A stretch of DNA of 64,000 nucleotides from Tetraselmis striata (lineage: Eukaryota; Chlorophyta; Chlorodendrophyceae; Chlorodendrales; Chlorodendraceae), in NCBI GenBank assembly GCA_006384855.1, contig VCJN01000308.1, forward strand, positions 496,001-560,000, written 5' to 3'. A program made the translations under genes and the position numbers. Positions 1 through 10,604 of the stretch are shown here, piece by piece. The first letter of the stretch is position 1. The number at the start of each line of letters is the position of its first letter. The notes beneath the pieces are model-generated. The model had not been told where the DNA came from. It saw only the letters and a list, made by a program, of their open reading frames with translations, and ran no database searches.

Positions 1-2026
1 TAGTGAAATGAACCCGCACTATGTACTACACGCCTGTCCACCGCCCTTTGACTAGATGCGTCGCTACCCTTCCATGCTAACCGTTTTTCTTGCCTCGAAT
101 GCCACGCCGCCACTGTGCTTTTCACTCGTCTACCACTCGTAGGCTCCCACGCGCTTGTGTTCTTTCAAGCATGTTAACGCTTCTCGGTGCACAAAAGCAT
201 GGCAGACCGTCCTCGCAGAGCAAGACGCACCTCTGCCCGCTTGCACAGTCATGTGCGCGGCATCTGCGGCTGCACTTGGTTTTGAACCAACGAGGGCTCT
301 CGACACACTCGTAGTGACCCCCATCGCTCAAGATTCTCCGCAGATGCACTTGCGTTCGGGCAGGAGGGCGTCCCAGGCGCCAGTACCCACGACTCAACCC
401 ATCAGGCCCTTGCAGCCGAGCGGTGGGCAACATCGAAGCGGACCGCTATGGCCCGGGGCCGGAGATTCGCAGCCTTCGCCTCACCGCGAGCCTCAGCCTG
501 ACCCCCAAAGCCTCAAGGTGTGTCACCTTTGGACCCTCTCCCATGAGCGACTCCAACGGTACGCGAACTCGCATCTTCCCTCGCATATTTCATCAGGGCG
601 CCGTGGGTTGCGTTAAGCGCACCTCGCCGTCGCGCATCTCGACATGAGTGGTGACACCCGCCACGTTCCCCACCCGTTTCGTGTTTTCGTCCTTGTCTGC
701 CAACGACCTCTAACACCTCATGCACGATCCGCAGTACACGATGACCTCAGACTGCAGGGGAGGGGCAGGGACGAGAGCACGGTGAACATGCGGGCCTTCT
801 TGGCCTCTGAAGACCACCGGCTTTTGTACAACGAGCTGCGGGGGATTTGCAACGAGTATGTCCAAGAAGCTCACCGATAGATGCGAATCTCGTCCCCTGG
901 TAAACTGGCCCGGCAAAAACCCTCGTCATGGCAGATCCGGACTGCGGCTCGGATCCTGCCCATGTCGACGGCGTGGCCGGGGGGGGCGGGGGGGGGGGGG
1001 AGGGGGGGGGGGCTGCTCCTCATCATCTTTCTCAATTGCTGCGCGCCACTCACTGCCGTCGGTAGGGGGCGAGATGTGACAATTGTCGACGCCTTGAAGT
1101 TGGTTGTCGGACGAGCTAGGTGTCTCTCGGAGCACCTCGGCAAGCAACGTGGGTTCGTGTATGCGAGACAGCGAGAACCATGGCAGCGGCGAGAGATGCG
1201 GCACTGGAACCTGGAGGCCCACATTGGGGACGACGGGTACGTCCTCGCGGACGTCCATGCAGCGGTGGCTGAGGCCACCGCTGGCACGACATCCGAGCAA
1301 GAGATGCGGAGGGTGGAGAGATCGAATTGACCGTAAAGGGTTGGATTACCCGCATCTCCGCAGTGGGTGCATATGAACGGCCGCATTTCTCGCGTATAAA
1401 CCCGTCTACTGTCGCTCCTAGCTCTTGTAACGCTGCCCTAGGCAGGGATCCCTTTGTCGTTGTCACGTCGCCTTGGTTCACTCACCTGAATTTGCTCCTA
1501 CCGCTGCTGACGGCCTCCAAGGCGGAAATTTGTTGCGCGCAGATTCCGAGCACCTACTTGGCACAAGGCCCCCTCCCGCAAATGGACTACCTCCACAGTC
1601 TGTTGACAGCGGGTCGTGTACTTCTCATCGCGTCAAAGCACCCAAGAAACCCCGACACCAAGAGACACGCCTTGTGGTTGGTCGTCGGAAGAGATTCGGC
1701 GACTTTAAGGGCGCATCTCTCGGAGCACCTCGGCAAGCAACGACGTGGGTTCGTGTATGGTCCGTGACAGGGGATTCATGCAGCTTGAACTTCGCTGCCA
1801 TAGCTCCCTGGGCAATACCTCATTAATCACAATCAACGATCATATAACAAATCATTCTCGACCGCAGATAAGAGTTAAATCGACTCATGTCCGACGATTT
1901 CACAAACCGCACATCCTTTGCTAGCGCGGCCGGGGCAGCGGGGCGGCAACGCGCGGCGGCCGGCGCAGCGGGGCGGCAACGCGTGGCGGCTGGGGCATGT
2001 TGGTGATTCATGCAACCCCGCATACT
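1..2026. other. undefined sequence with a short internal duplication
   Basis: No gene can be supported here. Open frames exist on both strands (for example 155-616 and 881-1330 on plus) but none has a recognisable domain or splice pattern. A segment of about 41-44 bp at 1123-1163 recurs at 1716-1759 with a 3-base insertion, so part of the region was duplicated in direct orientation. An oligo(G) tract with few interruptions lies at about 978-1012. 1929-1995 is a short GC-rich direct duplication. The frame 155-616 contains a basic stretch LRSGRR followed by proline-rich sequence, which could be retroelement Gag debris, but this is a guess. Confidence 0.4.
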
Positions 2027-2208
2027 AAATGGTTTGTAGCCATCTAGACAATTAAAGCATGCCTAAAGGCAGCATCTGCGGTGCAGCGCTGCAGCAATCT
2101 GCGGCGTGCCGCCAACACATATCATGTATACTGCCTTGCAATCTGTATAGTATCGTCAAGCCGGTGCGTGTTTATATCCCTTTCATGCCATGCAGCCCCG
2201 CATACTAA
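2027..2208 (+). repeat. satellite monomer left of the gypsy insertion
   Basis: One 182-bp monomer beginning AAATGGTTTG and ending CCCGCATACTAA. It matches, at nearly every position, the tandem monomers at 12774-13657. It lies directly left of the LTR at 2210, so it is the left remnant of one array split by the retrotransposon. Confidence 0.85.
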
Positions 2209-2209
2209 T

Positions 2210-2558
2210 TGTAAGTACTCGTGGCAGTACTTAGTGAAACAGGGCTCTTACTCGTAGCGTTTGGCGAATTCAGTTGGTTGCAGGATGTAATCTCTTACAA
2301 GTTGCTGGTGGCATTCGATATATTTATCCTATAGCGGTCCGACTCGGCACCGCGGACAGGCAGCTAGTATCATGATGATTAAGGAGTTGTAGCGCGTACT
2401 GTATGTTACAAGGAATATTACTGGCGTCTGGTTGTGGAAGTACCAGTAAATAATACGCGTGCTGAAATATCAGTACGCGGCAGTACATGCGCGTGCCATA
2501 ATCTCGGCGTCACTGGTTTATGGTGGTATTAGGGTAGTCGCTAGGCGCAACCCTAACA
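2210..2558 (-). repeat. 3' LTR of gypsy element 1
   Basis: 349 bp, TGTAAGTACTCG at the left and CGCAACCCTAACA at the right (plus strand). It is uninterrupted and so gives the reference for rebuilding the split copy at 7557-12768. Confidence 0.85.
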
Positions 2559-2571
2559 TTCCCACCCCTCT
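2559..2571 (-). promoter_or_regulatory. polypurine tract of gypsy element 1
   Basis: TTCCCACCCCTCT on plus, that is a purine run on the element strand, directly abutting the 3' LTR. This is where plus-strand DNA synthesis would be primed, and its position supports the LTR boundary at 2558. Confidence 0.65.
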
Positions 2572-2661
2572 GATAAATGACGAACTGGAAAGTGTCTGTT
2601 CGCGTCGCCGAAGGCCTGGCGCAGATGTCGGTTGGCGGTGGAAGCGTGATATAGCAGTGTC

Positions 2662-5600
2662 TCAGCAACAGTACGTGTCAACGCTCCGGGATGGACTATG
2701 GAAAACGCGACGGGTGGCGCGCTCGCAGGTTGGCGTATTCATTTGAGCGTAGTAGCTAGCGTGTCTTGCAGATGTCGGCTCGTCCTCGCGAAATCGTGTA
2801 GCGCCTCGACACATCGCAGCGCGCTGTATGGCTCCCAGCTGTCATGACTTGAGGCGTAGTTCAGCCAACGCACCAGAAAGACGAGGCAGAGTCCTCACTT
2901 GAACAGATCCTCGCGGCGCTCGATAGAGAAATCGAGCACGCGTTCAACGACGAACTCGTCGACAGGGGGCTCCACACTGGACGGTATTGTATCGGGCTGT
3001 GCATCTGGGTTGACGCACTGGCGCAGTCGACTGATGTGAAACACATTGTGGCAGTCGAACGTTGGTGGCAGGCGCAGACGATACGCCTGGCTGGAGATCT
3101 TGGCTGTGACCGGGTAGGGGCCGATGTAGCGCTGTCGGAACTTGCGCGCCGGCTGGTTGCGTATGAGCAAGTGCTCCGTTGAGAGCCAGACTTTGTCTCC
3201 TTCTGCGAACTCAACAGGGCTGCTTTTGCGGTCGGCATAGACCTTTTGATATTCATCAGCAAGCTTTAGTTGCTCAGTAATCAACATGTGAATATCTTGA
3301 ATGTTTGCAACTGTGTTGCGTGCATCTTGGTTGGCAGTAGCAATCAGATCAGGTGGTGTCAGTGGCATCATGCCATAAATTGCCTCAAAAGGGGCATAAT
3401 GTGTTGCTGAATGGACTGAATTGTTGTAAGAGAATTCAGCAAGAGCCAAATGACTTAACCAAGAGTCATGTTGCTTGTGAACAAACGCACGTAATATTTG
3501 CTCAATAGTTCTGTGGGTGCGTTCAGTTTGACCGTCAGTTTGCGGGTGATAAGCGCTGGAAATATTTAGCTTAGTTTGCAGAGCTGTAAACAATGATTTC
3601 CAGAACACTGAAGTGAACCTGGGATCTCTGTCAGAGATGATACATCTGCTGAGACCACGGTGTCTGTAAATATTGTCCAAATATAATCTGGCCAGCCGTG
3701 TCGCATCAATCTTAATATTGCATGGCACAAAATGTGACTGTTTGGTGAATGTATCAACAAACGTAGCAATAGCATCATAGCCATCCACCTCAGGTAAGTT
3801 GGTTATTAAATCCATTGAGATTATCTCCCAAGGCTTGGTTGCCTTTGGCAAGGGAAATAAAGAACCATGAGGCTTGGTGGTAGCTGCTTTGATTCTAACG
3901 CAAGCATCGCAGTGTTTGCAGTAATGCTTGACTGTGGTATTCATGCGTGGCCACCAAAACATACGCAGTATGTTGGCAAGAGTGCGGGTATGGTTGGGGT
4001 GTCCATTACCAACATGATACTCCTCAATGATGAGTTTTCTCAGTTCAGAATCATTGGGTATACAGACCTTATCTGCCATGTAGTAGAGACCATCAGTCTC
4101 ATCTTGTCGGACACCGTTGGGGGTGCGTCCATGACTGTAGGCAACATCAGTGATGTAGGCAGCTTCGATCTTGTTTATTAGCTTGCTGTCAATCTGCAAG
4201 GCGGACATTGCTGACAAATAGTCCTGCATTTGTTCAAGGTTAGCTTCGACCAGCTGGTTTTCATATTCAGTCAATGCATAATGCAAGTCAGGGCGGCGAG
4301 AGAGAGCATCAGCCTCATTGTCAGCGCCTTTGCGATATAATATCTGCAACACAGGCTCATTAGTCTGTGGGTTGACTGCCATGTATGGTGAGATTTCATG
4401 TAACCATAGGGCATGGCGTCTGCCTAGTCCTTCCTGTGTAGGCAAATGCCTCAATGTGGCATGGTCAGTTATAACTGTAATACGGCGACTGCCTTCCAAG
4501 TAGCAGCGCCATTCTTTCAGAGCACATACCACACCCAAGAGCTCTTGGTCATAGGTGGGATAATTTGTTTGTGCAGCCTGCAATGTCTTTGCATAATAGC
4601 TGCAGGGGTGTAAGTGGACATCAGCATTAGCATGGAGCAGAACTGCACCTAAGGCATATTTGCTGGCGTCAGTAGCCACTACAAACTCAGCATCTTTGCC
4701 GGTGACAGGGCTTGCCAGCACTGGGGACTGGCACAAGACTTGCTTCAGTTTTACAAATGCAGCTTGGCATTCAACTGTCCAATCAAATATTTTATCCTTT
4801 CTTGTGAGGGCATATAACGGTGCTGCAATAGCAGAATAATTGCGCACATAGCGTCGGTAAAAAATGCAGAAACCAAGATATTGTTGGACATTCTGAACGG
4901 TCTTAGGCCTGGGCCAATCTTGAACAGCCTTAATTTTATTAGGCGAGGGTCGGAGGCCAGCTTGAGACACCATATGTCCGAGGTATTCGAGTTCATTCTT
5001 GGCAAACCAGCATTTCTGTAATCGTAGTCTAATGTCATTAGACTCGAGCATAGTAAGAGCTGTGTCCAAATGTTGCAAATGTTCCTCAAGCGAGTTGCTA
5101 AAAATCAAGACATCATCCAGGTATACAAGTATAAAGATATGCTTGTGTGGCTGGAGTATAGATGTCATCAGGCGTTGAAAAGAGGAGGGAGCACTGGTGA
5201 GTCCAAATGGCATTACTAGCCACTCGAATTGGCCATACACAGTTCGGAACGCTGTCTTAGGAACATCAGGTGGATTAATCCGGAGTGGGTGATAACCCAA
5301 GGCGAGATCAAGAGCTGAATAGACAATAGCACCAGATAGCATATCAAGTAATGCATCAGCAGGTGGAACAGGGAACTCAACCTTTTTGGTGTACTTATTC
5401 AATTGACGGTAGTCAATACACATGCGCAGACCGCCATTGGCCTTGCGGGCGAAGAGAACATGAGCTGCATATGGAGAGAAGAACTCCTGTATAAACTGTT
5501 TCTCAAGAAAAGAATTCAGTTGTGTTCTTAGTTCCTCTAATTCTGCAAGTGATAAGCTGTATATTTTCCTGCAGGAACTTGAGCATCAGGAACAAGAGGG

Positions 5601-6240
5601 ATCTCATGATCAAGACAAGGGCGTATTTGTGGAAGGTTGTCAAGCGGAGAGCATATTGGTTTGTGCTTTCGCAATAAGTGTCTGATCTGAGCTGTATAAG
5701 CTGCAGACTGGTCAGTGTCAATTGTATTTATCTCATCATCAATATCGAGCTCATCACTCTCTTTGGTGGCATTGTATTGTTTAACAATGGCGCAGAAATA
5801 AACTGTAGGTGTCAGGGTCATGCTTGGCAATTTCTCTGGCCATGGCATTAGCATGAACCATTCTGACATTAGCCTGGCGGGGCTCTGTTTGTCATTGGAC
5901 TTTTAGTCCTGTGGAAAATGTCATCAGGCCTGATTCCCAATCAACATTTGGGTTGTGTTGTTTCAGGAATTGCATCCCTAAAATCAGATTGAAATTATGT
6001 TGTAACGGTGTGACTGTGAAGTCAATGGGTATTGTGTAATTGTTGATATTTCATTCAAGGGTGATTTTTTGTGAAGCGAGAACCATTCTACCATCAGCAA
6101 GAATACTTCTTACTTTGTTTTGAAGTGGTGTAGTTGGTATTTTATTTTCTTTGACATACTTGGTGCTGGCAAAGTTTAAAGTAGCACCGCTGTCAACCAG
6201 TACGGAAGGTGTTATATTAAATTCAGCACATGTTGGGTGT
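2662..6240 (-). pseudogene. pol: gypsy element 1 Pol: protease, RT, RNase H, integrase, chromodomain (broken)
   Basis: The longest open piece is 2895-5423 (842 codons, open further upstream to about 5555). RT is seen from CIDYRQLN, with catalytic LDLALGY and YLDDVLIFS, both intact. RNase H has VATDAS and YDQELLG. Integrase has an H2C2 knuckle (HVGNGHPNH, CKHCDAC), then D (SMDLITNLP), D (ISDRDPRF) and E (TDGQTERT). Reading is interrupted in several places: a frame change near 5555 just before RT; a second piece at 5537-5869; and a protease remnant at about 5900-6240 with LVDSGAT and a downstream ILGMQFL motif, split by a TGA at 6051-6053. At the C-end a TGA at 2892-2894 cuts the chromodomain. 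Beyond it, in the same frame down to 2662, the second half of the chromodomain is visible (FLVRWLNY, SWEP). So the family is Ty3 with a chromodomain, and this copy is inactive. Confidence 0.9.
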
Positions 6241-7279
6241 AGAATATCAATAAGTCATGATCAGACTTGCTGGTAACAAAACATTTTTCTGTCATCATAC
6301 GTGACTGGTGGGACTTTGTGGCTTTTGGTTTATATTCCTTACCTTGCTGTTCAGCCAACATGGTTTTGAGTTCCTCAGTGGTAACGACGTCATTAATTGC
6401 CTGGGCTGAACGTTCCTCAACAGTGTAGTCAGCCAGGTAGACATCAACATACCACTCAGTGGGTCCCATAGGTTCAGTATCAGTCGCTGAACTGGGTGTG
6501 TGAAACAGATATGTTCCAGGCGGGTAGCTGTGAATTTTCTTATATTTTGAAAGCAGTGGTTTCCAAGATTGTCCTACTTGTGAGGACCATCTGGGCATAA
6601 CAATAATACCTCTTGTGTCAAAAGGTGACTCTTGTCTTTGCATCTCAAAATGCTGCAAGATAGGCAGGGCTGTGTCATCATACACTGGATCGATGAACAC
6701 AGTTTTACCTTTGATATTTTGTTGCAGAAATGGTTTTTCAGCACTGCAATAATCTGAACAGACAGCATCACATGCTGAGGCACGGGCATCAAAAGTGACT
6801 GGACCATAGGCATAATTCAGTCTCTTGAATTCTGCTTGGTCAAACACAACAGAGTCAGTTGGACATGCATTTGGTTTTGCATATTTGTCAATTTCAGTGT
6901 CATTCTTTTGATTATTGTTTTTGGTACGCATTCTGCGCACTCGAGATCTCTTTTGCATGATAGTCAGTTTGGCATGCAGTTTAGCATGCGTCTTTTTGTC
7001 TTTGACATTTTTGTCGACATTTTCTCTACACCCTGTCTCGTCCTCGATGTCGGCAACGAGGTGTGAATGAGCACAGGAACACCCATGAGCTTCATGCTCA
7101 GGTTGTGAGTCGGAGGGGTTCAGTGCCGCGGGAGCGCAATGCTCAACCATATCGACATCTGTATCCTCGATCTCATGCAGGGGCTGAGCAGGCGGTTTAG
7201 CAGTGCATGCATGTTTGCATGGACTCACATGCAATTTCTTTGCATGGACTCGGCGACATGTCAATGTCGATTGTCTCAA
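6212..7279 (-). CDS. gypsy element 1 N-terminal ORF with a Dam-methyltransferase-like segment
   Basis: An open frame of up to 355 codons (the first ATG is not certain) upstream of the protease. The first ~130 residues are Cys/His/Lys-rich with no clear zinc knuckle. Around residues 155-260 there is a segment with FDARAS, then FIDPVYDD, then GIIVMPRW. The order and spacing resemble the phage Dam-type N6-adenine methyltransferase layout (an acidic loop followed by D/N-P-P-Y), with the second proline of the catalytic motif replaced by V. It continues GPTEWYVDVYLAD, and the same GPT-W-Y-AD linker follows the matching segment of gypsy element 3. The tail overlaps the protease in another frame. I infer a catalytically weak or dead methyltransferase-fold domain. 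It could also be an unrelated Gag part. Confidence 0.55.
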   Translation of the reverse strand: MRQSTLTCRRVHAKKLHVSPCKHACTAKPPAQPLHEIEDTDVDMVEHCAPAALNPSDSQPEHEAHGCSCAHSHLVADIEDETGCRENVDKNVKDKKTHAKLHAKLTIMQKRSRVRRMRTKNNNQKNDTEIDKYAKPNACPTDSVVFDQAEFKRLNYAYGPVTFDARASACDAVCSDYCSAEKPFLQQNIKGKTVFIDPVYDDTALPILQHFEMQRQESPFDTRGIIVMPRWSSQVGQSWKPLLSKYKKIHSYPPGTYLFHTPSSATDTEPMGPTEWYVDVYLADYTVEERSAQAINDVVTTEELKTMLAEQQGKEYKPKATKSHQSRMMTEKCFVTSKSDHDLLIFYTQHVLNLI

Positions 7280-7537
7280 TTACATTGAGAGGCACAGGTT
7301 GGCATTCTGCTCAACACCGTCATTTGTTTTTGTGTAAGTCGATCTTGTCGACTTGCTTGGCTAGCTTATTAGCTTCCACTGCATGTATTTTTGCATGGAC
7401 TTACTCTGAGTCGAGACAGTCTCGTTGGCGTGGCTAGCCATCTTTTCACCCCGGCTCAAATGGCTAGCGAAATCGAGAATGTATCGTCGTGCGTGCGAGA
7501 GCAAGTCGCGGTGGGTCGGCAGGTGGAGATGGATCGT

Positions 7538-7555
7538 AACAGGAAGCCGAAACCA
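7538..7555 (-). promoter_or_regulatory. primer binding site of gypsy element 1
   Basis: One base inside the 5' LTR, the element strand reads TGGTTTCGGCTTCCTG. TGG is the complement of a tRNA CCA end. The first nine bases equal those at the same place in gypsy element 3 (51747), so both may use a tRNA ending CCGAAACCA. Confidence 0.55.
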
Positions 7556-7743
7556 GTGTAAGTACTCGTGGCAGTACTTAGTGAAACATGGCTCTTACTC
7601 GTAGCGTTTGGTGAATTCAGTTGGTTGCAGGATGTAATCTCTTACAAGTTGCTGGTGGCATTCGATATATTTATCCTATAGCGGTCCGACTCGGCACCGC
7701 GGACAGGCAGCTAGTATCATGATGATTAAGGAGTTGTAGCGCG

Positions 7744-8077
7744 TTCCCCTACCTCTTGGGTTGAGCGGAGGAAAAGGAGAGCCGCGTCCGAAATCGCCTG
7801 GAATACGAGAGAATCGATACCGGTTACAATACGGTTTTATCACGGAATTTTTGGCGTCCGTCCTCCGTCCTCCTGTGCTGCGTCTTCGTGAATGAACCGT
7901 CATACGTTCAGTGTTCGCTCGTTTGATTTCTAGGCATTGGTCCGAAGACGGCAAGATTCTGAATGGATGCGCGTGTATTCTAGCCCAGGCACGTCATATA
8001 TTCGTCTAAAACGCCAAAATAACGCGGTACCGCAGCGCGTTTTTACTGCTGAATCAGCAAGCGAGACTCGCCCTCTA
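7744..8077 (+). mobile_element. Helitron2-like non-autonomous element, truncated copy A
   Basis: 334 bp equal to the first third of copy B. It begins with the same left end (TTCCCCTACCTC) and stops after CTCGCCCTCTA, where copy B begins at once. It has no 3' tail or hairpin, so it arose by truncation or template switching. Confidence 0.65.
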
Positions 8078-9042
8078 TTCCCCTACCTCTTGGGTTGAGC
8101 GGAGGAAAAGGAGAGCCGCGTCCGAAATCGCCTGGAATACGAGAGAATCGATACCGGTTACAATACGGTTTTATCACGGAATTTTTGGCGTCCGTCCTCC
8201 GTCCTCCTGTGCTGCGTCTTCGTGAATGAACCGTCATACGTTCAGTGTTCGCTCGTTTGATTTCTAGGCACTGGTCCGAAGACGGCAAGATTCTGAATGG
8301 ATGCGCGTGTATTCTAGCCCAGGCACCTCATATATTCGTCTAAAACGCCAAAATAACGCGGTACCGCAGCGCGTTTTTACTGTTGAATCAGCAAGCGAGA
8401 CTCGCCCTCTATATTTATACAGCGACTATATACAGCGATATACACGGTGGTCCGAGGATATGTTGCTGTACCATGATGGTGTAAAAAGGGGTCGCCGCGG
8501 TGCGGGGGCAGTCCAGCACCCGGGGCCCGGCGTCCGTCGACGGACGGGCGACGGTCGAGCGACGGCGTCCGGCGTCCGGTGCCGGTACAGGCGGCGGGCG
8601 TGGCGATTCGCGCCGTGCCCGCCCCGTAGACCTGACGACAGGCCCGACCTGCGCGGCCTCGTGCGGGATGCGGGCCGCCTGTAGGCGGCTTGTACTGTAT
8701 ATTGCTGATCTTGTAGTGCTGCTTTTTTTTTTTTTTGGGTAATACAACTTTTAGCGGTGGGTTGGGTACCGGCCTTTTTGTAATGCACACCAGTAGTCAG
8801 CGGCCCGCTTTTACGCGGCTTGCAGATTTAATCTGGTTTACAAAATAGTACGTCTCTTTTGAAAAATTTGAAAAATAAATTACTGACAAATCTAACGCTA
8901 AAAGCATTATTACCCGGAAACAACAGTATTACAAGATCAACACTACTGTACAAGCCGGCTAAAAGCGGCCCGCATCCCGCACCACGCTCAACCCAAGAGG
9001 TAGGGGCACCTTCACAAATCCCCGGCGCGAAGCGCCGCTTAG
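8078..9042 (+). mobile_element. Helitron2-like non-autonomous element, copy B
   Basis: 965 bp. The left end CCCCTACCTCTTGGGTTGAG recurs inverted near the right end, followed by a ~36-nt tail ending in a perfect hairpin (CGGCGC GAA GCGCCG) and CTTAG. A left inverted repeat at the very end, a right one set inwards, and a terminal hairpin outside it is the layout described for Helitron2/helentron-type elements. The middle has a GC-rich core and a long imperfect inverted repeat (about 8660-8720 against 8920-8985). No Rep/helicase is encoded, so the element must be moved in trans. Confidence 0.6.
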
Positions 9043-9981
9043 TTCCCCTACCTCTGGGGTTGAACGGAGGAAAAGGAGAGCCGCGTCCGAAATCGCCTGG
9101 AATATGTGAGAATCGATACCGGTTGTAATACGGTTCTATCACGGATTTTTAGGCGTCCGTCCTCCGTCCGTCCTCCAGTGCTGCGTCTTCGCGTATGAAC
9201 CGTCATACGTTCGATCTGTGCTCGTTTGATTTCTAGGCACACCTCCGACGACGGTAAGATTCTGAATGGATGCGCGTGTATTCCAGCCCAGGCACGTCAT
9301 GTATTCGTCTAAAACGCCAAAATAACGCGGTACCGCAGCGCGTTTTTGTTGCTGAATCAGCAAGCGAGACTATTCAGCGACTATTCCTTACTACCTGCTA
9401 TACGTTAGTCCAGGTATGCTGGTGCTGTAAAAAGGGGTCGCCGCGGTGCGGGGGCAGTCCGCCGACCCGGGGCCCGGCGTCCGTCGACGGACGGGCGACG
9501 GTCGAGCGACGGCGTCCGGCGTCCGGTGCCGACACAGGCGGCGGGCGTGGCGATTCGCGCCGTGCCCGCCCGGTAGACCTGACGACCGGCCCGACCTGCG
9601 CGGCCTCGTGCGGGATGCGGGCCGCCTGTAGTCGGCTTGTACGGTATTGCTTATCTTGCAGTGCTGTTTTTTTTTTGGGGGGGGGTAATACAACTTTTAG
9701 CGGTGGGTTGGATACCGGCCTTTTTGTAATGCACCCCAGTAGTCGGCGGCCCGCTTTTACGCGGCTTGCAGATTTAATCTGTTTTACAAAATAATACGTC
9801 TCTTTTGAAAAAAATAAATTACTCACAAATCTAACGCTAAAAGCATTATTACCCGGAAACAACAGTATCACAAGATCAACACTACTGTACAAGCCGGCTA
9901 AAAGCGGCCCGCATCCCGCACCAGGCTCAACCCAAGAGGTAGGGGCACCTCCACAAATCCCCGGCGCGAAGCGCCGCTTAG
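9043..9981 (+). mobile_element. Helitron2-like non-autonomous element, copy C
   Basis: 939 bp, directly abutting copy B with only TT between CTTAG and CCCCTACC. Same ends, core, oligo(T)/oligo(G) tract and 3' hairpin as copy B, with scattered substitutions. It ends with CTTAG at 9981, after which the gypsy LTR resumes. Confidence 0.6.
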
Positions 9982-10340
9982 TACTATATGTTACAAGGAA
10001 TATTACTGGCGTCTGGTTGTGGAAGTACCAGTAAATAATACGCGTGCTGAAATATCAGTACGGCAGTACATGCGCGTGCTGAATACTTGGCCATAACTTT
10101 CCGGCTAACGCTAGATTGGTGTACCCGGGTTCACTAAACAGATACATGTCGTCGACCGGCCATATCACACTCAAGGTTTAATCGTTTTTCCTCGTCCTTC
10201 CAGTATGTTGATGCTAACTCAACTCTCTAGCTGCGGTAGAGAGTACAAACCCTAACAGGGTTTCTGGACCGTCATCTGGAAACCCTAAAATCGGGATATC
10301 GGCCAGATTTCGGCGATAATCTCAGCGAAAAACTTTATGC

Positions 10341-10360
10341 GCTGATTCCTCTATCACCCA
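10341..10360. repeat. 20-bp direct repeat shared with the transposase deletion point
   Basis: The 20 bases here recur exactly at 11555-11574, where they encode WVIEES at the end of the N-terminal transposase frame. The copy at 10341 lies past the transposase stop. It probably marks the rearrangement that removed the catalytic core. Confidence 0.6.
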
Positions 10361-10604
10361 GGGGGAGTGCCGCACCCAAACCACCATGATTCCCGGGCCT
10401 TTTGGTCCCTATTGGCCATGGAAGATGGGATGTTGGTACAGTGGGCGGGGTGGCGGCCATCGTCGGGGTCGACGGCGGCCGATAAATTATCGACAAAAGA
10501 CAGAAAAATGCAAAAAATACGTAAAATATTTCTGAAAATGCAAGACACTCATATAATGATAACCATCAATGCCCAGAAAGATAGGATTACACAGAGGGAT
10601 GAGT

